Both the position numbers and the translations under genes were made by a program. 64,000 nt of DNA from Adenophora triphylla var. japonica (lineage: Eukaryota; Streptophyta; Magnoliopsida; Asterales; Campanulaceae): positions 268,001-332,000 of the forward strand of contig JAFEMH010001244.1 in NCBI GenBank assembly GCA_022495995.1, given 5' to 3'. The notes under the pieces are model-generated. The model did not search any database. It was not told where the DNA came from and saw only the letters and a list, made by a program, of their open reading frames with translations. Below are positions 29,826-39,540 of this stretch, piece by piece (positions within the stretch are counted from its first letter, which is position 1; each line of letters opens with the position of its first letter).

Positions 29826-31377
29826 CTAGAGATTCGTCCCCGCTCCCGAACTCGCTCCTCTGTCCTTCCTCTTCCTCGGTCCCCGGGAGGTCTTTGGCTT
29901 AGGAATGTCAAATAAATCGGTTTGAGCCCGTCCCAATTCTGGAATAATGCGCGTCGGTGGTTCAATCAGACCAGTCTCCCTCAAGGCAGCCCTAACAATC
30001 CTCTCCTGCCTCAATGCCTCTCTGCGAGCCATCACCTCTGGATCATCCCTCAAAGCAGCTCTCCGGATCTCTCGCTTCCGGTAGTCCTCACCAGCATCGC
30101 CGGTAACATTGTCTAGATTCCCCCGTGCTTCTGTATCCCGAAGAGACCGGCTAGACGAGTAATCTGCTCCCAAGTATTCCCGGCGGCGAGACTCTATAGC
30201 CAACTGTGCAGGACCCCGCTGCTCCTCATACCAAACCAGATACTCTGTAGTCAAGAAGGTGAACCCCCTGGATTGCCGAAGAAGTGCACAAGTGGGAAGA
30301 AAGCCCTCCAAAAAGGATCTGCTGAAAAACTATATAGCCTGGGGCTCGGCCATAGACATCGGAACAAAGACGGCCATCGCCTTCTCCCTCAAAGCTTGGA
30401 CAATCGCCGAGGGTACATGCATCGCCCGCTCACCAACGATGGGATACGTAAAGAAGATACATGCAAGCCCGGGCGCCGACTACTACCGATCCATCCCGAA
30501 TGTCTCTCATGGTCTCGTAACTTCCAAGCCAGAATCCGTAAGCTTCGATCGGCAGTCCCATACCGTGACAATCTCAACCGCTAACCGGCCGCAACCTCGT
30601 CCCTCAACACTCTGCGTTGCCCCGTCACCCAAGGCATAGCGGTTTGACCTGGAAGTGGCATGATCAAGCGCAATCTCTCGTAAAGCCACAAAGACAATAA
30701 GCCGGGCCGCTCGCTCCCATGAAGTCTCGATCCCCGCCACCTATCGATGCCATGATAAGTCTCACCAGAAAAAGTGGCACGATGTCCATCTCCTCGCCGG
30801 ATCGGATTTGATGAAGATTCACACCCGGTCACCCCTCGCTGCTTGACAGTCTCCAAAGAACGCACTTGAGCACCCCGGCATATCCGCGTAAATAACAATC
30901 CGACAAGGTGAACAACATGTATATATCCAGAGATGTAGAAAGGTCAAACTCGTAACGGGACAAAGCGTAACCGAGCCATCCGAGTCAAGTCTATGGACCC
31001 ATCACCTGAATCATAAATGACACCCGATCCATTGGCGTACACAAGAAATCGATAATCGCTCCACAACCGACCGACCGTCCCGTGGGAATGCTACAGTGGC
31101 CGCCTCGCCCAAGCCTGTCAATGCCCTAAAATCTTCCATGGTTGGGGTCAGATCATTGTATGACAAAGAGAAGACATGACGCTCTGAATCCCGTATGTGA
31201 TGCAGCTCGAAGTAAATCCCAGTCGACCCTCCAATCTTTTAAGGACCAGAGACACGGCATGCCATACCTCCTGTCAATAAGCTCCCTATGACGCCTCCGG
31301 TGATAATGTGAAATTTCGAGAAACTCTTGGCGGAATTGATGCTCCCGAGAAGCTATTTCCCTGTTATAATGTTCCAT
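29826..31377 (-). pseudogene. T3 antisense ORF, homologous to T2 antisense gene 2
   Basis: Read on the minus strand from ATG 31377 (MEHYNREIAS): WSLKDWRVDWDLLRAASH, then after a frameshift RHVFSLSYNDLTPTMEDFRAL, several further broken pieces, and the C-terminal open frame 30311-29826. The latter ends ALRETGLIEPPTRIIPELG, RAQTDLFDIPKPK and a basic RKRKDRG tail. Start-proximal and C-terminal motifs match T2 12049-12911. Multiple frameshifts and stops make it a pseudogene. The family is uncertain, plant-mobile-domain-like or a related retrotransposon-associated group. It lies between pol and the 3' LTR, where antisense ORFs are known in Tat elements. Confidence 0.7.
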
Positions 31378-31486
31378 CGCAGCTAAAAGTACTAGTCTTG
31401 GTCAAAGAATTCGCTTGTCTGACGAGTCAGGGTAGCTGGTTTCCTTCACTAAAGAGACAGTGCTGATAAAATGAAGCCTGGGCCGA

Positions 31487-31562
31487 TTTTAAAGAGAACC
31501 TGTTACGAGCTCCCTCAGTCGTGCGACACAACAGGACAACAGGCATAGCATGTCGGGCGACA
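31487..31562 (-). promoter_or_regulatory. Candidate promoter of the T3 antisense ORF
   Basis: On the minus strand TGTCGCCCGACA (31551-31562) and TGTCGCACGACT (31517-31528) start 34 bp apart. The TATA-like TTTAAAAT lies at 31486-31493, about 24 bp past the nearer site and about 110 bp before ATG 31377. The sites match the T3 LTR promoter palindromes. Confidence 0.6.
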
Positions 31563-32264
31563 CCTTTGGTTGACATCAGGCAGTATGGAAAAGACCTGCA
31601 GTGGTCATCCCAGAACATTCTTTCCGACTCGTCGTCGCTGTAATACACCTCCTACCCTCATACACATGCCCATGAAAGTGCACAGGAGAGGACCCCTACT
31701 ATATACATATCCGAGACAGTCCTAAAACCTCATATACAATCCTGACAAAGCTGACCCTTTAAAAACGATAGCGTTTCCTTCCCAGAACAGACAGACTCGT
31801 GCAAACAAGCTAATATAGGTTAATCTTTGCTAACAAGATAGATGCATCGCTTGGAGTTGTTGTACACCCCCTTGCAGGTACAATGATCAACTGAGTCTCA
31901 CAATACCTCAAAGACTGGCCCTCAGGCCAAATTGAGAAAGAAAGAAAAAGACTACAAAAGCCCGTGTTTGCGACTGCCTAAAGCAGGACACCGAGAAGAA
32001 CAAATCTCCCAAAGCAGAAGCACACCAAGGAAGAAAACAGCCTCCCAAGCAGAGCACCCCAAAGAAAAAACAGCCTCCCAAGCAGAGCCCAACAGAATCC
32101 CCGGCTTATCGAACCAAGCGAGAAAGAAGCTATCTCCCCAGATAAGAGCAGAGTCCCCAGCTTCCCAAGCAAAGCTAAGGGCACAAAAGAAAAGGCAAAC
32201 AATCAGCAAGAACAGTCCAGCAACAAGACAGACAAAAGAACAGGAAAAGAAGTAGCGTGAGACC
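31563..32264 (+). other. T3 3' region without recognised gene
   Basis: No gene is seen. At about 32035-32095 the phrase CAGCCTCCCAAGCAGAGC occurs twice, about 32 bp apart, hinting at an incipient tandem repeat. The plus frame at 31932-32255 is Lys/Ala/Gln-rich and looks like a by-product of this repetition. Confidence 0.5.
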
Positions 32265-32790
32265 CCTGGCAGCTACACATATCCCCAGCAGAGCAGAAGA
32301 AGAAGTGGTATGAGTCCCTCCGGCATCCACGAAGAAGAGAAGCAGCAGTAGTGTGAGACCCTCCGGCAACTACCCTGCACCAACGAAGTGGTATGAGACC
32401 CTCCGGCATCCACAAAGAGAAGAAGAAGTGGTATGAGACCCTCCGGCAGCTACAACTCGTCAGCAGCAGTAGTGTGAGACCCTCCGAAAACTACCCTGCA
32501 CCAACGAAGTGGTATGAGACCCTCCGGCATCCACAAAAGACCAATTGCAGCATGAGACCCTCCGGCAGCTACAACTCGTCAGCAGCAGTAGTGTGAGACC
32601 CTCCGGCAACTACCCTGCATCGAAGGAAGTGGTATGAGTCCCTTCGGCATTCACGAAGGACCCATTGCAGCATGAGACCCTCCGGCAGCTACAACTCGTC
32701 AACAGCGTTAGCATGAGACCCTCCGGCAGCTACTCGCAAATACCAGTTGCAGCATGAGACCCTCCAGCAGCTACAACCTGGCATGAAAGG
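32265..32790. repeat. ~40-bp tandem array, T3 3' region
   Basis: About 13 copies of GAGACCCTCCGGCAGCTAC-type units, with starts at 32355, 32395, 32435, 32476, 32516, 32554 and 32595 (38-41 bp). Two subtypes (CAGCTAC and CATCCAC) partly alternate. It occupies the same position in T3 as the arrays in T1 and T2, but the sequences are unrelated. Confidence 0.85.
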
Positions 32791-32899
32791 AAGCTACTAG
32801 CCAACCGCAGTAGTACCGACCCCGAATGAGGTCACAGGTAAGCACAGCAAAGGTATGAAGACACATTTCTACCCCTTTCTTGCTTGTAATTAGTCTTGG

Positions 32900-33094
32900 T
32901 ATTTTCCGAACTACGATTTGGCTTGATTCCCTTCTTAAAGGGATACGTAGGAATCCTTTCTCAGAAAGGTCCAGCCATTTGACTCCCCGATTCACCCTTC
33001 TAGCCCGTTACCTTATCCCTTTGTGCTCATTGGGATTGGGTCTTATTTTATCGACAACCTCACTTTTTCCAAAAGTGACGTTGCCGAGGGGCTC
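32900..33094 (+). other. T3 pre-PPT block and polypurine tract
   Basis: CCGAACTACG, GGCTTGATTCCC, loop, AAGGGATACGTAGGAATCC and GGTCCAGCCATTTGAC (32905-32990) match the T2 pre-PPT block. GCCGAGGGGCTC at 33083-33094 is the polypurine tract directly before the 3' LTR. Confidence 0.7.
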
Positions 33095-34493
33095 TGTAAG
33101 TACGCCAATCCAATTCGTAACCTTTTAGATGCATTTTAATGTAATAAAATTGCATTAAGGGGCGTTTTGGTAAATTCCCGGCCGATCTCGAGACTTTCGG
33201 AAATATTTCATAAGTTTCCCGTGAAGGAAGTACCTTTTGGTACCTTACTCATGCAAAGGGACCTCTTGGGAATAGAACCTGTTGGACTTTTTGGGTATTT
33301 TCCCGGAATGTTCCAGAAACTGGTTTTGGCGCCAAAAATGGTTATGGCCACCTTGTGTCACGCGACAGCTTGAGGCATAGAAAGTGGACACGTAAGGTCG
33401 TGCGACACACTGAGGTCACTAACTGAAGCCTATAAATAAGACCCTCCCCATCTCATAAATGGATCCCAACTTCAGCCTACTGTTACTCTGCAGAATTTGC
33501 ACCGTAGCGAACCCCCCAAACACAATTCTCTCTCTCTCCTACCTTCAACCTACCCAAATCCCCCCAATCCAAATCCACTTCTCAAGCCAAACCACTTGGA
33601 TCCCTTACAGCAATCTCTCCAGATCAGAAGTGACGAATTGAAGGATTTTGTATCTAACTTGATACAGAATTCGTGGAAGCATCAAGGGTAACGATTCTCA
33701 AACCCTCTCCTCTCTCTCTCTTATTCAATTCTCCTTTAATTCTAGCATTTACTTTTATTAGGATTCAGTAATCAGATCCTAGCTATCTGGATTACTGAAT
33801 CCCAATCGCAATCTCTCTGTTTAACTTGAATAATTCGTGTAATTGAGCTTCTATTGTTGAATATTTGATTGAACTTGGTGTTTGAACCCCAAGGGGGTGT
33901 GGATCTACCCATATCCACACTCCCGGGGTCTGTTTGTTGTTATTACTGTATTTCATTTGTAATTCAGTTAATTCTTTAGATCTGTATCGTTTTCTGTCGA
34001 TTCTGTGTTCATCCTGTATGTTTCTACAGATGGCTTATGTATGTCACGCGACACCTTCGTCTCTAAGTGATCCTGTGTCACGCGACATATGTGGTAACTG
34101 GTGCGATGTGTCATGCGACATACATGACCTGTCTGCAGAGACCTCTTTCCTTTGTAATCTGTTTTAGATCACTTGTAGCAGGGATGTGGCCTCCCTAAAT
34201 AATGGGCTCACGAGTTGTAAATTTCTTTCTCATATTGAATAAAATACATGATTACTCCATTTGTTCATTATCAACACATGCACACACTTTTGGATTTGCT
34301 CGGATGTTTAATCGAAAGACTCGTCCGTGGACGAGGCGTGTTGGGTGAACTCTCGGTTCTTCCCAACACGTAACCTGACCCCCGAACCCGTATTTTCTCT
34401 GTCAAACAAAAGGTTTTCAATGTTTCCTCTTAAAACGGCGTGGCGACTCCTTCATTTTCACGAAAAACAAATTTTCGGGCGAGCGCACATTCA
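33095..34493 (+). repeat. T3 3' LTR
   Basis: 1399 bp, nearly identical to 18671-20071. Differences are mostly C/T, including ATTCGTAACC for ATTCGCAACC. The E2F-like palindrome (33324-33337), palindrome pair (33356 and 33396, 40 bp apart) and TATA (33431-33438) are conserved. It ends CACATTCA, then T2 RNase H sequence begins. Confidence 0.95.
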
Positions 34494-34953
34494 TGTAGCC
34501 AGGGCATCTGCGAACCTATTGCGATCTCTGGACAGATAGTGGAAGCTGACCTCCTTGAACTGGGGCACGAGGTCTTCCATATAAGTGTGGTACTTTTGCA
34601 GACCCGGATCCATTGTTTTCCACTTGTTGGACACTTGGTTGATGATGAGGGTGGAGTCACCATATACTTCTAACTCCTTGATGTTCCTTTCTAAAGCGGC
34701 CTCCAATCCAGCTATGCAGGCTTCATATTCGGTGGCATTGTTAGTGACTTCAAAATTGAGCTTTACGGCTATGGGAGTATGTTCGTCAGTGGGGTCGACC
34801 AGGAGCATTCCTATCCCATTCCCCCATCTGTTCGCTGCCCCATCAAAGAAGAGTTGCCAGCGATTTTCTTCTTCTAGAGCAAAAATTTCATCGTTAGGGA
34901 ATTGAGGTTCAGGTCCTTGGCATTCATCACTCGGGAAGTCAGCCAGTTGTTCT
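34494..34953 (-). pseudogene. T2 right copy: additional RNase H fragment
   Basis: Minus-strand reading gives LFFDGAAN, NNATEYEACIAG, VYGDSTLIINQ and NRFADALAT, the same domain as 14799-15400. It is cut on the left by the T3 LTR (point equivalent to 14973) and on the right by the solo LTR. With 36392 onward it forms one RNase H-RT frame once the solo LTR is removed. Confidence 0.85.
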
Positions 34954-36391
34954 TGTTGGTGTAATGCCCTAGGCTTTAGTTATGTTTAACTGAAAACTGT
35001 TATGTATCATCTTTATCGTTTAAGTTTATTATTTGATTATTATATAGTTTGCATATTTATTGTAATAATCTCCATCCCTGATTATTAAAAGAATAATTAG
35101 TATAATTGTCAATGGATAATCATATGATGATTATATGTATAGAGATGCACATTGAAATTATGGGTACTTGTTAGAGAACAAGTGACTGGACTTGACCCGT
35201 ATGAGATTTATGTCATGGTCAAATGTCATAATTAAATCGCATATGGTCACTTCATTTAGTCCCTAGACCTGAGATTATCATGACCTTACATATGATGAAA
35301 GTCATGTTTGATTTTAGTCAAACGATATCTTAACACGATATTTATAAAGACTATCTTCGGCATGATCGGATTCATGATGGGAAGGATGATAAGTCAAGAT
35401 GGAATTTGTCCCTCGAAAGAGAGATGTTTTGCTTGGGCCCCTCGATGAGTGATAATGATGGAAAGTGTGTGGCCACACCCCAATGCGATTGGATTATCAT
35501 TATACTCAAGATCGAGAAAGCATTGAACAGATACAAGTTGACGTGGACCATGACTTGTGTTCAATATAACATCGTGAGACAAAGAGAGAAATGGAAGTGT
35601 ACCATTGGAAACGTGAACTCCTACGTTATATTATTTGGGTAGACATAATGGCTTGCTAGAGTCCGCTTATGTCTTATGAGGATCGATATGATCGAGCTCA
35701 TTGCCAACATAATATAATCCTATTGGGTCACACACATCTAGAATGAATTGGTTAAACCAAAGGAAAAAATGATTGAGAGTTCCTGATATGGATTGTTCTG
35801 TAGCACGACACAACTGGCCATCTGGCTAGTTGTGTAGCGCTACACAACTGGCCATCTGGCATGTTCTGTAGCGTGACAAAACTGGCCATCTGGCTAGTTG
35901 TGTAGCGCGACACAACTAGCCACAGAGGCGGTTTACACTTGTTTCCTAATTTGATTAGGGCACAAACTCTAATACTAATGTAGTATAAATATGAGTCTGT
36001 AAACAGCCGAAATAGATCCGAATTTTCAAGAGAGAAAATCACCAAAAAGGTTTCTCAATATTTCTTCCACAGGTTTAAGAATCTAGCAATTCACAAGAAC
36101 TGTTCTTCGTTCATTCTAACGTGTGGATACAACAATAGAGGGTCTTCGCTCGTTTGACGATCAAGGCCTAGAGTTCAAGCAATCTGAAGGTTCAAAGGTT
36201 TTGAAGATCGAAGATTGTGATTCAAAATCACACCGATAAATTGTTCGATAGCTCAAGACCGGAAAGCAATAAAGGTTGGTAAATTCTATCTCATAGGAAT
36301 TCAATTTAATCGTATAGAACGGATCTTAGGGCTTGGGTTTTGTGTTATTTAGATGCTTATTCCGCTGCGCATGGACCCATAAAGCCCAACA
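34954..36391 (+). mobile_element. Solo LTR, probably Ty1/copia
   Basis: 1438 bp bounded by TGTTGG and CCAACA, a perfect 6-bp terminal inverted repeat. The target duplication is GTTCT (34949-34953 and 36392-36396). The uninterrupted target is visible in the left T2 copy near 15420. It contains four palindromic sites, a TATA box at 35984-35991, and ends with TTCCGCTGCGC before the terminus, a style common in copia LTRs. No internal retrotransposon genes are present. The copia assignment is by resemblance only. Confidence 0.85.
35799..35991 (+). promoter_or_regulatory. Four-site palindrome array and TATA in the solo LTR
   Basis: TGTAGCACGACA (35799), TGTAGCGCTACA (35833), TGTAGCGTGACA (35867) and TGTAGCGCGACA (35901) step by exactly 34 bp in a short tandem repeat with CAACTGGCCATCTGG between them. 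The second site sits in a perfect 22-bp palindrome (35828-35849). TATAAATA follows at 35984-35991. The sites resemble the T3 motif TGTCACGCGACA. Confidence 0.7.
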
Positions 36392-37620
36392 GTTCTGCCA
36401 TTATCCGCCCTTTCACGGATTTTCTTGTCACATAAGTGATGTCGTATTCGGCCAGAAAGAATGACCATTTTTCCAATCTCATGGAGAGGGAGGGCTTGTC
36501 GAACAGATATTTGATGGGGTCCAGCCTCGAGACCAAGTGCACTAAGTGAGATTGCATGTAGTGCTTCAACTTTCCCACTACCCATACTAGACCTGCGAAG
36601 GTCTTCGCGCAAACTGAGTAGTTGAGTTTGCTGCCTTGTAGCTTTCTGCTCACAAAATAGATGGCGCTATCAACCTTGAAGTATTTCTTCTCTTGTGGCA
36701 GCATAGCCCCAATTGATGTGTCTGTGACAGTCAGGTATAGCAGTAGTAGCTTTTGCCGATGTGGGGGGCAAAGGATTGGAGGATTCATAAGGTATGCCTT
36801 GATCTTCTCAAAAGCAAACTGGCATTCTGGGTTCCATTTAGTGCATGTGCTCTTCTTCATCAGCTTAAAGATAGGCTCACAGATGGAGGTTAGTTGATTC
36901 ACAAAGCGGTTTATGTACTGCAGCCTTCCCATGAAATATTTGACTTCTGTCAGTGTTCGAGGCGGTTTCATCTCAACTATGGCTTTGATCTTTTAAGGGT
37001 CTACTTCAATTCCCCGTTCAGTCACCATGTACCCTAACACTTTACCACGCTTGACGCCGAAGGAGCATTTAGCTGGGTTCAGCCTCATGGAATCTTCTCT
37101 GAGACAGTCGAAGAATTTTCTCAAATCGATGAAGTGCTGGCCATTGGATCCTTTGGAGTGGACTATCATGTCATCGATGTAGACCTCGATTTCTTTATGA
37201 ATAATTTCGTGGAATAGGGCGGTGGCTGCCCTCTGATATATAGCCCCAGCGTTATTCAGACCAAAATGCATGACTGTGTAGCAGTATGTCCCCCAGGGAG
37301 TAGTGAAAGCTGTCTTGGCCTGGTCCTCTTCGGCCATTTTGATCTAGTTGTAGCCGGAAAAACCGTCAACGAAAGACTTGACTTCGTAGTTGGCCGTGGT
37401 ATCTACCAGCATGCAATGTTGGGCAGGGGGAAGTCGTCCTTTGGGCTGGCTTTGTTAAGATCTCTGAAATCTAAGCAGCATCAGACTTTTCCATTAGCCT
37501 TGGTGACTGTTATGATGTTGGAGAGCCAGGTGGGGTATTCAATGACCCTGATGAATCCCGCTTTGAGCATCTTCTCAATTTCTTCCTTTACTTGTAACGA
37601 CCATTCGGGCTAGATCTTTC
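36392..37620 (-). pseudogene. T2 right copy: RNase H and reverse transcriptase
   Basis: Minus-strand frames 36971-36357 (RNase H and connection: MKPPRTLTEVKYFMGRLQYINRFVN) and 37337-36993 (palm: MAEEDQAKTAFTTPWGTYCYTVMHFGLNNAG and the YIDDMIVHSK catalytic box). Upstream RT motifs DFRDLNKASPKDDFPLP and the fingers region are readable with stops to 37620. A stop interrupts near 36992. The intact YIDDM contrasts with YVDDT in the left copy. Confidence 0.85.
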
Positions 37621-38573
37621 TCAGCTTTTGTTTTACTGGCTTGACTTCAGGGTCCAACGGTATCCGGTGCTCCACTATGGAGGGATCGAGGTCGGGCATG
37701 TCCTTGTAAGACCATGCAAACACGTCCATAAATTCCCTGAGTAGATCAGTCAGAGTTGCTTGTTCGGGACCGTCGAAGAAACTGTCAATCTGTGTCTCTT
37801 TAGGCTCTTCTGCAGTTCCCAAATTCAAACGAGTCAAAACCTCCTCGGCAGCTTGGGCTCTGTTTTTCTCTTTCTCGACAACCTGCTTAAAGATTTCTTT
37901 AATTTATTGTTCGTTTAGTGTGTCTACATCTTTATCTAGTGAATCATTATTAACTGTTTTTAAGTTATTAGTTAATTTATCATTAGTTAAAGTGGCGATC
38001 AGGGGATACTCGAGAAGGTTGATCATTTCATTCAGAGTAAAAGGAAGTACAGCATTGGCTACAATTCATAGTCTTCTGGCGTAAGGCCATCAGATGACTC
38101 TAGGGACTCAAATTCGATGACAAGAGACTCAGAGGACTTGAGATAGGTGGACACAAGGGGATGAGGGACCAATCCAAGCTTCGTGATCATTTCTTCTTTA
38201 CTCACGGATGGACCGGAGAGAGTTTCTCAATTCTTCAGGGGCATGGTAGACTACATGACCATGGCTCGGGGATCTAACGGCTTCTATCCTCCTGCTTCAA
38301 TTACCGCAATCATTTCTTTTGCTGAACCTAGGTCAATCAGGTCTGGAATGTGTATTTCTTACCCAAACATCTGTTGCATGACGGTACCATCTCATTCATC
38401 TCAGGAGAATTCTGGAGTCTAGGCCTATGGCGTGACCAGTTCAAACTCAGCTTTTGTGGCTTCTTCGATAGTCGGAATGACTTCATTGAGCTTCTCAAAC
38501 TGCTTTACCAGCTCCGGCACTCCTTTGAAAGTATACTCACTTTTCATGGTGGTAGTAGCCCCAGGTATATTGG
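37610..38573 (-). pseudogene. T2 right copy: RT start and protease-RT linker
   Basis: The frame 37837-37610 holds NLGTAEEPKETQIDSFF and DVFAWSYKDMPDLDPSIVEHRIPLDP, the RT N-terminus. From 37838 to 38573 the linker matching T3 25526-25800 is recognisable only in pieces. The gene is broken. Confidence 0.7.
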
Positions 38574-39540
38574 TTAAATCGAGAAACATTCTTCGGACAG
38601 GGTTGGCTTTGGTTCCCCTGAACTTGCTAAGATTCTCCTGTAGTTCAGCCAGCCTTCTATAGGAGCAGGCTTTTTGACTGCGGTGTTGTCCACCTGCGGA
38701 GTGCCCTTTACGAAGTAGTCAGTCGTGTCAAGACTGAAAGGGAGAGATTTGGGACCGTCGTCAGGGATCCTTTTTGCAACAGCTTCCCTCCTCTTTCGAT
38801 CAATTTCCTTTTCTTTTGCAATCTCCTCCGAGGTTGGCTCATATCCCAGGCTATGGCGAGTTTTCTGTTCCTTTACTTCAATGACCTTGTGAGTTACTTG
38901 TAGGTGTTTCCCGAGACCCAGACCAAGCAGGTAGTTCATCTTTCTCATCATCCTCATGACGGGAGGGATTTTGTCTCGAGTGACAGTCACATCCACATTG
39001 CAAACTTGAGCTTTAGGAGATTCGACTGTGAATTCGGTCAGCATGAAACCATCTTCGTCATGCTTGATTTCCAGGATGGGTATTCCACCTGTGTCAGTGC
39101 TTTCCAGAGTGACTAGGTCTCCGTAAATGGTTGTTAGATCCCCATCTGAAACCAACTTCACACACTGATGAAGGCTTGAAGCGACCCCATTGACTTGGTG
39201 CAGCCAAGGTCTTCCCAAAAGAGCTTTGAAGGTGATTGGGATATCAATGACTTGGAATTCTACAGGTATCATCTTCTTGCCGAACCACAGGTTCAAAGTA
39301 GCAGCCCCAAGTACTGTACGAGACGTTGAGTCATAGGCCTTGACTGTAAGGGAGGAAAGATTCAGGTCTGTGGGCTTGATGGCGAGCAGGCTCATGATAT
39401 TTGCTGGGAGGATGTTCATTCCAGACCCATTGTCAACTAAGACCCGAGGGAGGCATCGTTCATCTAACTGGAATGTAACGAAGAGAGGCTCATAATGATC
39501 GGCTCCGAACTGGGGGAGATCGAGGTCTGTGAAGGTGACT
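38574..39540 (-). CDS. T2 right copy: aspartic protease with G-patch-like motif
   Basis: The open frame 39419-38574 (281 codons) begins just after the active site, which is readable upstream at about 39420-39440 as VDNGSGMNILPA (DNG form). A stop or start ambiguity separates the two parts. KAYDSTSRTVLGAATL, IDIPITFKALLGRPWLHQV and MNYLLGLGLGKHLQ match T3. This is the region deleted from the left T2 copy. Confidence 0.75.

Larger units (their letters stand above)
18671..34493 (+). mobile_element. T3: near-complete Tat-like Ty3/gypsy retrotransposon
   Basis: A 15.8-kb plus-strand element. It has LTRs 18671-20071 and 33095-34493, a PBS directly after the first LTR and a PPT directly before the second. 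Between them lie gag, linker, protease, RT, RNase H, additional RNase H and integrase, then a 3.9-kb 3' region holding an antisense ORF and a 40-bp array. The LTRs are very similar: three differences in the first 120 bp, all C/T. Gag and RT have frameshifts and stops. The 5 bp before (TCAGG) and after (TGTAG) do not match, and the flanks correspond to different points of T2, so the element is probably recombinant. Confidence 0.9.

Noticed and set aside
31952..32415. Minus-strand Cys/Leu-rich ORFs near 32000 as small secreted proteins
   Set aside because: They are reverse translations of the CCTCCCAAGC and GAGACCCTCC repeats; signal-peptide appearance is a by-product of repeat composition.
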